A DNA stretch of 64,000 nt from Oceanidesulfovibrio marinus (GTDB lineage Bacteria; Desulfobacterota; Desulfovibrionia; Desulfovibrionales; Desulfovibrionaceae), in NCBI RefSeq assembly GCF_013085545.1, contig NZ_CP039543.1:1984001-2048000 (forward strand). The letters run 5' to 3'. Below are positions 7,373 through 16,711 of this stretch, one piece after another (position 1 is the stretch's first letter; every line of letters begins with the position of its first letter). The notes under the pieces were generated by a model. The model was not told the origin of the DNA. It did no database searches and saw only the letters and a program-made list of their open reading frames with translations. The translations under genes and the position numbers were made by a program.

Positions 7373-8893
7373 ATGTCACTTATCTTCCACCATGTTTTCT
7401 TTTCATACAACGGCGCCACGCCGCTGTTCGAGGATATCACCGCGCACTTTGCCACGGGCTGGACAGGCATTGTCGGCCCCAACGGCGCCGGCAAGTCCAC
7501 ACTGCTGCACCTGGCCCTGGGCCTGCTGGAGCCTGTGCAGGGTTCGATTAAACGATCCGGGGACGTGGTCTTTTGCCCCCAGCGAACGGACGACGCGCCG
7601 GAGCTGTTGCCGGAGCTCCTGGCTGCTGCTGACGGCGATGCCTATGCGCTGCGCGGCAGGCTGCAGATCGGCGACGACTGGGCTGCACGCTGGTCATCGC
7701 TGAGCCACGGCGAACGCAAGCGCGCGCAGATCGCCGTGGCGCTCTGGCAACGCCCGGGCATCCTGCTTGTGGACGAACCGACCAACCACATTGACATCGA
7801 AGCCCACGCCCTGCTCGTGAACGCTCTCGCAACCTTCCGCGGTGTCGGCCTGCTGGTGAGCCATGACCGCGCCCTGCTCGACGGTCTCTGCCGCCAATGC
7901 CTGTTTCTCGATCCGCCAGGAGCTGTGATGCGGCCCGGCGGTTACACGGAAGCCGCAGCGCAGGAGCGGCAGGAGGAAGAGAGCGCGCGGGACAGACAGC
8001 AGATTCTGGAGCAGGAGGTCAAGCGGCTGACCGGCGAATCGAAGCGACGGCGCGCCAAAGCGGGACGCGCCGACCGCAGACGATCCAAACGCAACCTGGC
8101 GCGCGGGGACAGCGACGGCCGCGCAAAGATTAATCTGGTCCGGGTCTCGGGCAAGGATGGTCAGGACGGACGCCTCGCCAGGCAGCTGGACGGCCGAATC
8201 GCCCAGGTGCAGGACAGCCTGGCCGACATCACGGTCAAGAAGCGCTACCCGGCGAGCTTCTGGCTGGAGGGATCGACCTCCCCGCGGCGGCGGCTCATTT
8301 CCCTACCAGCGTGTGAGGTCGGCCTGGACGGAACGCGCCGCCTGGAAGTTCCCGGATTCAGCATGCTCCGGGACGAGCGCGTCGCCATCACCGGGGCCAA
8401 CGGCCTGGGCAAGAGTACCTTCCTGCGGCACGTCCTGCGCAGCCTGAACCTGGAGCAGGACCGCCTCCTCTACCTGCCGCAGGAGATCGATCTGAATGAA
8501 ACACGCGAGATCATGGCCGCCATGCACCGGCTCTCGTCCGAGCAACTTGGCAACGTCATGACCGTGGTCAGCGCCCTGGGTTCGCGGCCGGAGCGGCTTC
8601 TGAGAAACCTGGACGCCAGCCCCGGCGAGCTGCGCAAGGTGCTCCTCGCCCTCGGCGTCATCCGCCGGCCGCACCTCATCATCATGGACGAACCTACGAA
8701 TCACCTGGACCTGCCAGCCATCGAATGCCTGGAAAATGCGCTGGCCCAGTGCCCGTGCGGGTTGTTGCTGGTCAGCCACGACATGGGCTTTCTCTCCCGA
8801 GTGGCCGTAACGCGCTGGCACTTGGAGCAGAACGGCGAGACGGTCGCCATGCGCAGGGACGACGCGTTCCGCGGAAGTGGGGGGAACGGCTGA
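7373..8893 (+). CDS. ABC-F family ATPase
   Basis: 506 residues, two ABC domains and no membrane segment. Domain 1: Walker A GPNGAGKST, signature LSHGERKRAQ, Walker B ILLVDEPTNHID. Linker (about 190-260) is charged, with a very basic KRRRAKAGRADRRRSKR stretch expected to lie in the ribosomal E/P site. Domain 2: Walker A GANGLGKST, degenerate signature SPGELRK, Walker B LIIMDEPTNHLD. ABC-F proteins act on the ribosome, as translation factors or by displacing antibiotics. AGGAGG lies 7 nt before ATG 7373. The upstream terminator-bearing leader suggests inducible expression. The drug or stress is unknown. Confidence 0.88.
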   Translation: MSLIFHHVFFSYNGATPLFEDITAHFATGWTGIVGPNGAGKSTLLHLALGLLEPVQGSIKRSGDVVFCPQRTDDAPELLPELLAAADGDAYALRGRLQIGDDWAARWSSLSHGERKRAQIAVALWQRPGILLVDEPTNHIDIEAHALLVNALATFRGVGLLVSHDRALLDGLCRQCLFLDPPGAVMRPGGYTEAAAQERQEEESARDRQQILEQEVKRLTGESKRRRAKAGRADRRRSKRNLARGDSDGRAKINLVRVSGKDGQDGRLARQLDGRIAQVQDSLADITVKKRYPASFWLEGSTSPRRRLISLPACEVGLDGTRRLEVPGFSMLRDERVAITGANGLGKSTFLRHVLRSLNLEQDRLLYLPQEIDLNETREIMAAMHRLSSEQLGNVMTVVSALGSRPERLLRNLDASPGELRKVLLALGVIRRPHLIIMDEPTNHLDLPAIECLENALAQCPCGLLLVSHDMGFLSRVAVTRWHLEQNGETVAMRRDDAFRGSGGNG

Positions 8894-8948
8894 CGATTAC
8901 TGCCGCCGCGGACTCGGGCGGACAACGGTAGACAGACGATCAAATGAA

Positions 8949-8978
8949 AACGGCCCGTCCTTACTCGGACGGGCCGTT
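8949..8978. terminator. Bidirectional terminator between the ABC-F gene and the 30-aa gene
   Basis: Perfect 12-bp stem AACGGCCCGTCC / GGACGGGCCGTT with a 6-nt loop, A run on the left and T-rich right flank. Serves the plus-strand ABC-F gene and the convergent minus-strand small gene. Confidence 0.85.
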
Positions 8979-9047
8979 CTTGTCTGAAGATTCGGGCGCA
9001 TCGCTTTTGTCTTTCGGGGGCTGCCAACTGCAGCCCTTGGCCGGGCC

Positions 9048-9140
9048 TCAGCCGCCCTTGACGCCCAGCTTGGGCAGCACAATGCCGAAGAGCACGACGC
9101 CCACGCCGACGAGGATAAGCAGCGAATACAGTTCACTCAT
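9048..9140 (-). CDS. 30-aa single-span membrane protein
   Basis: ATG at 9140 has AGGAG 8 nt upstream. The 30 residues begin MSELYSLL, continue as one hydrophobic segment of about 20 residues rich in Leu, Val and Gly, and end KLGVKGG. A terminator lies about 70 bp after the stop. It has its own promoter space (divergent from the disulfide reductase gene). Function not recognised; small proteins of this shape often stabilise larger membrane complexes. Confidence 0.6.
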   Translation of the reverse strand: MSELYSLLILVGVGVVLFGIVLPKLGVKGG

Positions 9141-9307
9141 GCGGATACTCCTTGGAGCAGAACCTACCGTGTCATACTGGTCAGGTAAAGCCCTGCGAAG
9201 ATTTGTCCACCCCCCTTTCGGGATACTCGGCAATGCGGTACCATGGCCGCATCAATCCACCCCTGGCGCCCACTCGCCATCACATTCCCGTACTGGAGAT
9301 TCCTGCG

Positions 9308-10660
9308 ATGCCAGACCATTACGATGCACTTATACTTGGAGCCGGACCTGCCGGCGGCGGCGTTGCCTCGCGCCTGGCAAAAGCCGGACTGAATGTCGCC
9401 ATGACCGACTCCGGGCCGTACGGCGGCACCTGCCCGCTCACCGGCTGCAACCCAAAGAAGGTGCTGTTGGGCCCGGCCGACCTCTCGCAGATGGCCGCGC
9501 ACATGAAGGGCAAGGGAATCATCTGCAAGCCGAGCGTGAACTGGCAGGAGCTCATGGCCTTCAAGCGCACCTTTACCGAGCCCATACCGGAGCGCGCCTT
9601 CAAGGCCTACTCCCAGGAAGGCGTCACCACCCTCACCGGGGGCGGCCGCTTCACCGGTCCGGACTCCGTAGAGATCGACGGCCGCGAGCTGACCGCGGAC
9701 AACATCTTCATCTGCACCGGCGTGCGGGCGCGCCCTCTCTCCTTCCCCGGGGCGGAGCACCTCATCGACAACGCGGGATTCCTGGACATGGACGAGCTGC
9801 CCGAGCACATAGTGCTCGTCGGCGGCGGCTACATCGCCATGGAGTTCGCCGCCATCGCCCACTACTGCGGGGCCCGCGTCACCGTGCTGCAGCGTAGCGA
9901 CGCCATCCTGCGCGGCTTTGACAACGAGCTCTCCGGGCTGCTCATGCAGGCCATGCGCGACGCCGGCATCACCCTTCTCCTCAACGCGCCTGTCCAATTC
10001 GTGGATAAAAATGGCGGAAGGCTCCGCGTCTGCTATGGCGAGGAGGGCAACGAGTCCGTCATTGCCGATGCCGTGGTCAACTGCGCGGGCCGCGTGCCCA
10101 ACATCGAGACCCTGAACCTGGAGGCCGCCGGCGTGGAGACCGGGCCCAAGGGCGTGCAGGTGAAGCCCACCATGCAGTCCGTCTCCAACCCCAAGGTCTG
10201 GGCCGTGGGCGACGTGGCGGACACGCCGTACGAGCTCACGCCCACAGCCGTGCTGGAGGCCGAGGTCGCCGTGGCCAACGTGCTGGACCCGGCCGCTAAC
10301 AGAAAGGCGGACTACACCGGCATCCCCACGTCCTGCTTCACCCTGCCGCCGCTGGCCGCCTGTGGCCTGACCGTAGCCCAGGCCGCCAAGCAGGGCATCC
10401 CGCACACTGTGATCACGCAGGACCTGCCGAGCAAGTTTCCCTGGAAGCGGCTAGGCGAGCAATACGGCCGGTCCAAAGTCATTCTCGACGCGAACAGGGA
10501 GTATATTCTGGGCGCGCACATCCTGGGCCACAACGCCGAGGAGATGATCAACCTCTTTGCCATGGCCATCCGCAACAGGATTTCCCTGGACACGCTCCAC
10601 TCCACCTACTGGGCCTACCCCACCTGCGGGTACTACATCCAGTATCTGGTCAAGGAGTAG
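9308..10660 (+). CDS. FAD-dependent pyridine nucleotide-disulfide oxidoreductase (class I)
   Basis: 450 residues. FAD motif GAGPAGG (11-17), redox pair Cys42-Cys47 in GGTCPLTGCNPKK, NAD(P) motif GGGYIAMEFA, second FAD block VWAVGDVAD, then a dimerisation domain. The order is that of glutathione reductase, mercuric reductase and lipoamide dehydrogenase. The C-terminal active-site His-Pro-Thr block is altered to YPTCGYY, so the usual His-Glu pair is not evident and the substrate cannot be named. ATG at 9308 has GGAG 11 nt upstream. Soluble. A shared terminator separates it from etfA. Confidence 0.85.
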   Translation: MPDHYDALILGAGPAGGGVASRLAKAGLNVAMTDSGPYGGTCPLTGCNPKKVLLGPADLSQMAAHMKGKGIICKPSVNWQELMAFKRTFTEPIPERAFKAYSQEGVTTLTGGGRFTGPDSVEIDGRELTADNIFICTGVRARPLSFPGAEHLIDNAGFLDMDELPEHIVLVGGGYIAMEFAAIAHYCGARVTVLQRSDAILRGFDNELSGLLMQAMRDAGITLLLNAPVQFVDKNGGRLRVCYGEEGNESVIADAVVNCAGRVPNIETLNLEAAGVETGPKGVQVKPTMQSVSNPKVWAVGDVADTPYELTPTAVLEAEVAVANVLDPAANRKADYTGIPTSCFTLPPLAACGLTVAQAAKQGIPHTVITQDLPSKFPWKRLGEQYGRSKVILDANREYILGAHILGHNAEEMINLFAMAIRNRISLDTLHSTYWAYPTCGYYIQYLVKE

Positions 10661-10681
10661 GACCAGCCCTCGAAACACAAA

Positions 10682-10715
10682 AAAGGCCGCGCCTCCCGAG
10701 GGAAGCGCGGCCTTT
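10682..10715. terminator. Bidirectional terminator between the disulfide reductase gene and etfA
   Basis: Perfect 11-bp stem AAAGGCCGCGC / GCGCGGCCTTT with a 12-nt loop, flanked by A and T runs; serves two converging genes. Confidence 0.85.
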
Positions 10716-10743
10716 CTCATTAGATAGTACCTATGGTGTGAAC

Positions 10744-11763
10744 TTACTCCGCGAGGAGATTGTTCACTTCCTGCATAACCTCGAAGGCGTCGGCCACGTA
10801 GAGCACGTCGGCCTTGCCGTGCGCCCAGCCGCAGCCCGGGTCCAGGTTGATGGCGCGGCGCTCGTTGACAAAGCGCCAGCCCACCACGTGGGGTTCCTCG
10901 CCGTGGCAGCAGGTGGCAAGGCCCTTGGGGTGACGCGGGGTCGCGCCGGTCTGGCCGACCTGGTGCAGGTGGGTGAGGAAGTTGAGCACGGCCTGGCCTT
11001 CGCCGGAGAGGTCCACCAGCGACTTGGAGGAGCCCAGGGAGGCCTGGGTCTTGTCCAGGAAGCCGAGAATCAGGGACTCGGCCTCGTCCACACGGCTCTG
11101 GCCGGCCTGCTTCTTGGTCCAGCCTGCGCCGGCCACCAGCAGCATCTCGGCCTCGGGGCGGATGGTCTGCGTGTCGCTGGAAGGCGCCTCGATGCTCTTG
11201 GCCTCGGTCTTGCTCGCCGGCATGTCCAGGCTCACCGTTTCCAGGGCAGCCTCGCCGGCAGCGCCTTCGTAGGCAGCGTAGCAACCGCCGCCAACGGTGA
11301 CGAGCCAGGGCTTCTGCTCGCGGGTGATGTTCGCCTTCATGCGCTGGCGGTAGTACCAGCGGGTGACCACAGGCTTGCCGTCATCCACGGTGATGGCGGT
11401 GCAGTAGGTGTCGGCGGCGCCGCCCAGGCGATGGGCCACGCCGGGCAAAAAGCGGCTCACGCGGCTGGTGGCCGGGGCAAGCACGAACTCCGCACCACTG
11501 GCCTTGCACAAGGCCTCGGCAGCGGCGGCGTCCGAGGTGTAGCGCGGCAGCGCCAGCGCCGGATCGGCAACGCCGAAAAACTTGGCGGCGCCGCAGCCGG
11601 CCACGGCGTTGGCCGCGGAGGCCACATCGGCTCCGAACAGGCCCACGTGCAGCGCAGCGCCGGTGGCCTGGGCCATCTCGGCGGCCGCGGTCAGGGTCTC
11701 CAGAGCGGATTTGGGGAGCGCTCCCTGGCCGTCGGTATGGGCGAGGAAAAGAATCGCGTTCAT
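10744..11763 (-). CDS. etfA: Electron transfer flavoprotein alpha subunit, divergent
   Basis: 339 residues. The N-terminal Rossmann domain and the QVGQTG block (about residue 270) are ETF alpha features. The C-terminal FAD domain is atypical: where the family has a GISGAIQH block this protein has ATCCHGEEPHVVG, and the INKDP-APIF block reads INLDPGCGWAHGKAD. It therefore may bind FAD differently or not tightly. The gene is last in a four-gene operon with etfB (38 bp upstream), ETF-QO and an acyl-CoA dehydrogenase. The expected role is to pass electrons from the dehydrogenase to ETF-QO. Confidence 0.85.
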   Translation of the reverse strand: MNAILFLAHTDGQGALPKSALETLTAAAEMAQATGAALHVGLFGADVASAANAVAGCGAAKFFGVADPALALPRYTSDAAAAEALCKASGAEFVLAPATSRVSRFLPGVAHRLGGAADTYCTAITVDDGKPVVTRWYYRQRMKANITREQKPWLVTVGGGCYAAYEGAAGEAALETVSLDMPASKTEAKSIEAPSSDTQTIRPEAEMLLVAGAGWTKKQAGQSRVDEAESLILGFLDKTQASLGSSKSLVDLSGEGQAVLNFLTHLHQVGQTGATPRHPKGLATCCHGEEPHVVGWRFVNERRAINLDPGCGWAHGKADVLYVADAFEVMQEVNNLLAE

Positions 11764-11801
11764 AGCTATATCCTTTCTGAAAGCTTCAGTAATTTCTGCT
11801 G

Positions 11802-12605
11802 TTAACCCTTGATCCAGTCGACGATCTCGCGGGCGATATCGGCCGCAGGGACGTCTTTGACCACGCGGGTTTCGCGGCGCTGCGCCGGCAGCTCCACGGA
11901 CTTGAACTCCACGCCGGCGGCGCCCACCTGGGCGGGCTGCGCCTTCTGGATCGCAGGCATGATGAAGCGCATGTTCTGCATGCCCACCTGGGGGTTGTTC
12001 GGGGGCTCGGGCAGCGTGCCGGTGGCCCAGCCGAAAACTGCCGGCGGAGCGGACAGCGTGGAGACGAGATAGCTGCCGCCTTCCATGCGTTCCTTCACCT
12101 GCATGGAGCCATCGGCCTGAGGCTCCAGCTTGTCCACGCCCTGGAACTGATCGACGATGCCCAGGGTCTCGCCCACAATCTGCATCACGGCGCCGGTGCC
12201 GCGGGAGGCGGACTGCCAGCCGCCGAAGAGCAGCAGCTTGGACTTGTCCAGGCCGTCGATGGACTCGATGGCCTTGGCCAGATGCGCCGCAACCTCTTCA
12301 GCCTCGGTAAAGCCGCCGGACGGACCGTCCAGCACCACGAGTTCGAAGGGCACTTTCTGGGCCACGTTCATCATGACCTGCTGGAGCTTGGCCTTGGGGC
12401 CCAGGCTCACCAGCCAGACCTTGGAGTCCGGCACGTTCTTGGCGAGGTTCGCAGCCTCGTACAGGGCATGGCCGGCCCACGGGTCCAGCACCGCGGGCAG
12501 CATCATCTCGTTCTTGAGCGCCGGCCCCTGCGGGCCGGTGACGGGTTCGAGAGTCTGCAGCGGATCGGGAACGATGCTTCCGCAGACGACGATGTGGTAA
12601 CTCAT
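11802..12605 (-). CDS. etfB: Electron transfer flavoprotein beta subunit
   Basis: 267 residues, close to normal ETF beta length. It begins with an ETF-type strand and CGSIVPDP, continues with AANLAKNVPDSKVWLVSLGP, and has a GGWQSASRGTGAVMQIVGETL block at the position of the AMP-binding signature, which is modified from the usual Ala-Ile-Asp-Gly form. ATG at 12605 with GGGAG upstream was chosen; the longer open frame upstream overlaps the ETF-QO gene and has no SD. Third gene of the operon, 31 bp after ETF-QO and 38 bp before etfA. Confidence 0.88.
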   Translation of the reverse strand: MSYHIVVCGSIVPDPLQTLEPVTGPQGPALKNEMMLPAVLDPWAGHALYEAANLAKNVPDSKVWLVSLGPKAKLQQVMMNVAQKVPFELVVLDGPSGGFTEAEEVAAHLAKAIESIDGLDKSKLLLFGGWQSASRGTGAVMQIVGETLGIVDQFQGVDKLEPQADGSMQVKERMEGGSYLVSTLSAPPAVFGWATGTLPEPPNNPQVGMQNMRFIMPAIQKAQPAQVGAAGVEFKSVELPAQRRETRVVKDVPAADIAREIVDWIKG

Positions 12606-12636
12606 ATCGCTGGTTCTCCCTTGGTATCGGAGTTGG

Positions 12637-14493
12637 TCAGTTTTCAACGGAATGGAGGCCGCCGGAGCCGGCCTTGAAATCGACATTCGTGCGCTCCGGG
12701 TCCGTGGGATGGGCCTTGGAGCAGTTCCAGAGACAGGCGCCGCAATGGATGCACTTCTCGCGGTCAAAGACAGGTACGCCGCCGTCCGGGTTGGACATGA
12801 TGGCCTGACCGGAGCACGCCTCGATGCACACGCGTTCGCGGCACTTCTCGCACGTCTCGGGACGCACGAATCGGACGTGATCCGCATAGCCAGGCGCGGC
12901 CTGCACCTTGCCACCCATGAGCAGCGCGTCCTGGTGTGAGACCAGGAGCTGGCCGTCGTAGGGAATCTCGGGCCAGCCGGCGCGGGTCATCAGTGCGTTG
13001 TGCAGGGGCAGGCCCTTGGTCTGGGTCTCCTGCCGGATGGACTCGATCTCGTCGGCCGGGATGCGCCCCTCGTAGTACTTCTCCAGAGTGGGGATGCGCT
13101 CGTACGGCTTCTTTATCTGCGAGGGCCAGCTCAGCTTGCCCTTGGTGAAGCCGGTCATGCCCGTGCCGATGAACCCCTGGAGCACGCCCTTCTGGAAGCC
13201 GTCGCGCGCCTTACCGGCCATGGTGGATTCCTTTTCCACCCAGCTCTCGCGCCGTCGCTTCACATAGGTCTGCTCCAGGTTCTCCTTGGTGAACTCCTTG
13301 CCCTCGCGCATGAGCTCGATGACCGCCTCGGCGAGCATGGAGCCTGTGGCCCAGGCTTCGTCCACGCCGGAGTTGGTGAGCACGTTGGTGGAGCCGGAGC
13401 CCTCGCCGATGCGCGCGTAGCCGTCGCCAACCAGGAAGGGTTCGCCGCGCTTGCCCGACTCCTGCAGGGACTTGGCGCCCCAGGAGCGCATGGTGCCGCC
13501 TTCCAGATAGCGCCAGAGGTACGGATGCATCATCCAGTGCTGGAGGTAGCGGTAGGCGGTGCGCACCGGGGAGTCGAACCAGGACGGCACAAAGATGCCG
13601 AGGGAGGCGATGTTGTCCGGGTAGACGTAGAGGAATCCGAAAATTTCAGGCTCGGGGTAGCCGATGGTGTGCAGCACGGTGCCGGGCTTGAGCTCGCAGC
13701 CCTGAGGCAGCTCCACCACCATCTTCATGCCTACGGCCCAGTCGCGCGCATGGTGGCCGTCCGGCGTGCCGATCTTGCGATCGAGCTGGCGGCCCACCGG
13801 GCCGTACGGGCCGTCGCCGAGCACAGTGAGCTGGGCATGGATGTCCATGCCTGGCATGTAGGCGGCGTCCGGTTCGCCCTGCTTGTCCACACCCTGGTCG
13901 GCCAGGCGCACGCCCTTGACCGCCTTGCCCTCCACGAGGGGCTCGGCAACCGGCGATCCCGGCCAGACCTGCACCAGGCCGGAGCCCATGACCTGCGAGC
14001 CGACCCACTGCTGGAACTGGCCCATGGACATGACAAAGCCCTCGTGCTTGGCCAGGAAGTCCGGGATGAACGGCAGCTCCATGCCCTGGGCGTCCTTCTT
14101 GGCGGTGAGGCCCAGAATCTTCTCAAAGGCCTTCATGCCGGAGCCCTTGCGGCTGGCGCCGATGGGGTCCTGAAGGTAGACGACCTTCTCCTCCGTGACC
14201 GGCGCGGCCATGGGGATCTGGGAAAGGTCCAGGTCCGGGAAGGAGGCCTTGATGGCGCGGCCCTTGGTCACGATGCCGGAGACACCAAAGGAGATGTCGT
14301 CGGCGCGTTCGTAGCAGATCACCTGCGGCGGCATGCCGGGCATGGCCTTGGAGTCCGCCAGGGGCTGGCCGTTCTCGTCCACCAGGGCGCGGGAAAGATG
14401 GGTGAGGAAAGCGGCCGTTGCCGGGCCGAATCCCACGCAGACGATATCCACGTCCATGGATGCGCGAGGCGTCTCGGGTGCTTGATTCTCCAT
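12637..14493 (-). CDS. ETF-quinone oxidoreductase-like flavoprotein with C-terminal ferredoxin domain
   Basis: 618 residues. An FAD-binding N-terminus (VGFGPATAAFL, residues about 20-30), a central flavoprotein region including VLGDGPYGPVGRQLD, an FAD block at GDGYARIGEGSGST, and a C-terminal iron-sulfur domain with CEKCRERVCIEAC and CIHCGACLWNC. Canonical ETF-QO has one [4Fe-4S] cluster; the eight Cys here could bind two. It would pass electrons from ETF to membrane menaquinone. It lies between the acyl-CoA dehydrogenase and etfB, which supports the role. Start ATG 14493 has a weak SD; a second Met 12 codons on is possible. Confidence 0.85.
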   Translation of the reverse strand: MENQAPETPRASMDVDIVCVGFGPATAAFLTHLSRALVDENGQPLADSKAMPGMPPQVICYERADDISFGVSGIVTKGRAIKASFPDLDLSQIPMAAPVTEEKVVYLQDPIGASRKGSGMKAFEKILGLTAKKDAQGMELPFIPDFLAKHEGFVMSMGQFQQWVGSQVMGSGLVQVWPGSPVAEPLVEGKAVKGVRLADQGVDKQGEPDAAYMPGMDIHAQLTVLGDGPYGPVGRQLDRKIGTPDGHHARDWAVGMKMVVELPQGCELKPGTVLHTIGYPEPEIFGFLYVYPDNIASLGIFVPSWFDSPVRTAYRYLQHWMMHPYLWRYLEGGTMRSWGAKSLQESGKRGEPFLVGDGYARIGEGSGSTNVLTNSGVDEAWATGSMLAEAVIELMREGKEFTKENLEQTYVKRRRESWVEKESTMAGKARDGFQKGVLQGFIGTGMTGFTKGKLSWPSQIKKPYERIPTLEKYYEGRIPADEIESIRQETQTKGLPLHNALMTRAGWPEIPYDGQLLVSHQDALLMGGKVQAAPGYADHVRFVRPETCEKCRERVCIEACSGQAIMSNPDGGVPVFDREKCIHCGACLWNCSKAHPTDPERTNVDFKAGSGGLHSVEN

Positions 14494-14575
14494 ACGAAAC
14501 GTATCCGATGATGGAGCCGGCGCCGCGAGGTGGGCGGCGCCGGCTGTTGTAGAGTCTATGTGGTTCCCGCGTCTC

Positions 14576-16678
14576 TTAGAGCGGATAGTCCAATGCTTCG
14601 GGGATCATGACCTTGGTCAGATCGGCGGCGGCGCGGTCCTTGGCCAGACGCGCGCCTGCCACGGCGGCGTCCACCTTGCGGCGCAGGGCGTAGAACGCCT
14701 CGGCCCCCTCGAAGAGGTTGCCGGCGGCGTCCGCACTGCAGCACTCGCCGGCGCAGTCCGGATGCAGGATGTAGCCGAACACCAGGTCGGCGGCCACGCG
14801 GCCTGCCTCGCCGGCGGCGCGGGCAGCCTGCCAGGTGGCCATGTCGCCGAAGAAGTCCACAAGCGCGTCCAGGCCTTCCGCAACCACGGCGTTCATCGGA
14901 CCCTTCTCGGCCAGCTCATCGACATCATCCATAAAGCACTTCACCGCCACCAGCCAGGCCAGCGCGTCGGCCAGCGCAAAGGTCACGCCCTGACGGCGGC
15001 CGTGCATAAGCGGCTTGCCCTCGGGGTCCTTGGCGCTCTGAAGATGCTCCACGGTCCAGGCCCACAGCTCGAAGGCAGTGGCCAGGGTGCAGTGGCCGCG
15101 GCCGGGGGTCTCCTGGGCGTGGAGCCTCAGCTCGTCGATCCAGGCCGTGAGCTGTGCGGCGAAGACAGGGCCGGTCATGGAGAGCGCCAGCTGGCGGCGC
15201 TGCACGACCTCGGGGCCCTCGTAGGTGGCTTCGAGCTGGGCATCCATCCACTTCTGGCCCAGGAAGCCGGGGCAGTCCTCGGTGATGCCGTAGCCGCCCA
15301 TCATGGCCACGGCCTCGCGCATCATCTGGCAGCCGTAGCCCGTGTTCCAGAGCTTGCAGGCCGGGATGTACACGTTGGACATGGCGGAGAGGTAGGAATA
15401 CTGCACCAGCGGGTCGGCCTCCAGGGCGTCCAGGCGGGCCTGGTCGCGATCGCCCTCGGGCTTGGCGCGGAGCTGGATCATCTCGATGGCGTCCTGCTCC
15501 TTGGGCTTCAGCGCCTTCATCTGCGCGCGCGGGCCCTTGATCTCCTGCTCGGCGAAGATACGTTCCTTTTCCTTCTCGATCGGATCGAAATCATCGGCCA
15601 TGCGGCCGGCGGCAAAACCGAGGGAGGCCATGGACTCGCCCGTGGACCAGACGTCCAGCAGGCGGTGGTTGGCGTCCTCGTTCTGCTGCAGACCCAGCTC
15701 GTAGCGCGGGGTGCCGGGCTTGGACTCGCCGCCGCGGAACCGGCCGCGCTGGTAGCGGATGACGGGCTCCACCGCGGAAAGCAGCTTGGCCGAGGTCATC
15801 ACGCCCACGGGAATGCGGGTGCGCTGGAACACCGCGGCGATGATCTCGCCGTGGCTGTAGTTGGGCACGATCATGCCGTCCTGCACGGTGTAGCCGCCGA
15901 TGATGCGCGAGGCCGGCACCTTGAGGGAGAGGACGGGGTCGTTGGTGGCGGAAAGCTGGTGCACCATCTTAAGGGTGGGCGCGCCGGGATCGTAGGTGCC
16001 TTCGTCGCCTTCCTCCAGGATCACCATGCAGGAGCTCTTGATGCGCTCATCGTCGGTGTTCACCGCCGCGGTCACGAAGTTGGCAAAAGCCATGTTGGTG
16101 ATGAAGCGGCCGCGCTTCTCCACCTGGAGCATGGGCTCCTCGCCCTCTTTCCACTCGTCGATGCGGACCTTGCCGGAGACCACGCCGGTGTCCACGCCCA
16201 CGTACGGCAGCGGCTCGGTCAGCGCGAACGCGCCGCGCCAGACCTCGCGGTCCTCACCGGGCTGCGGGGGCACGCACTTGGACATGTAGTAGTCTTTCTG
16301 CTCCTGGGTGCCGCGCTCGTGGATGGGCGCCAGGGCGAGATCCGTAGCCAGGTTGCAGGTGGCCGCGCCGCCATCGACCCAGGAGAGCTCGAAAGCCACC
16401 AGGCACATGGCCAGGTTCTTAGGTCCGGCGAGGAAACCGCCCTGCTCCGGCTCCATGAACATACCGGTCAGACCGGAGGCGTCAAAAGCTTTGAGCAGCT
16501 CGGCTTTCTCCGGAGTCCATTCGTGGGTGTTGCGGGCGCCGTCCGCCACCAGGCGTGCTGCCGTGGTGCGCGCAACGGAGCGGGAGGACTGGACAACCAT
16601 TTGCAGATCATAACGGTCGGCGAAGCGCCACATTATCTGACGGACGTCGTCACCGGGTAGGGTGCGGAGTCTTTCCAT
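14576..16678 (-). CDS. Acyl-CoA dehydrogenase family protein (700 aa)
   Basis: 700 residues, much longer than the classical 380-residue enzymes and nearer the long bacterial forms. Recognisable blocks are MEPEQGGFLAGPKNL (N-terminal helical domain), GAFALTEP (FAD/substrate sheet), MMGGYGITED and YEGPEVVQRRQLA (C-terminal domain; the catalytic Glu of many members lies in this last block). It oxidises an acyl-CoA and reduces ETF. The gene leads the operon with ETF-QO, etfB and etfA, giving a complete path to quinone. The acyl substrate cannot be told. Confidence 0.88.
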   Translation of the reverse strand: MERLRTLPGDDVRQIMWRFADRYDLQMVVQSSRSVARTTAARLVADGARNTHEWTPEKAELLKAFDASGLTGMFMEPEQGGFLAGPKNLAMCLVAFELSWVDGGAATCNLATDLALAPIHERGTQEQKDYYMSKCVPPQPGEDREVWRGAFALTEPLPYVGVDTGVVSGKVRIDEWKEGEEPMLQVEKRGRFITNMAFANFVTAAVNTDDERIKSSCMVILEEGDEGTYDPGAPTLKMVHQLSATNDPVLSLKVPASRIIGGYTVQDGMIVPNYSHGEIIAAVFQRTRIPVGVMTSAKLLSAVEPVIRYQRGRFRGGESKPGTPRYELGLQQNEDANHRLLDVWSTGESMASLGFAAGRMADDFDPIEKEKERIFAEQEIKGPRAQMKALKPKEQDAIEMIQLRAKPEGDRDQARLDALEADPLVQYSYLSAMSNVYIPACKLWNTGYGCQMMREAVAMMGGYGITEDCPGFLGQKWMDAQLEATYEGPEVVQRRQLALSMTGPVFAAQLTAWIDELRLHAQETPGRGHCTLATAFELWAWTVEHLQSAKDPEGKPLMHGRRQGVTFALADALAWLVAVKCFMDDVDELAEKGPMNAVVAEGLDALVDFFGDMATWQAARAAGEAGRVAADLVFGYILHPDCAGECCSADAAGNLFEGAEAFYALRRKVDAAVAGARLAKDRAAADLTKVMIPEALDYPL

Positions 16679-16711
16679 ACGTTCTCATCCCTTGGGATAG
16701 TTCTTGAATTG

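Noticed and set aside
12652-16660. Long plus-strand frames opposite the ETF-QO and acyl-CoA dehydrogenase genes
   Set aside because: His/Gly/Leu-rich shadow composition from high third-position GC; opposite strand has clear enzyme motifs.
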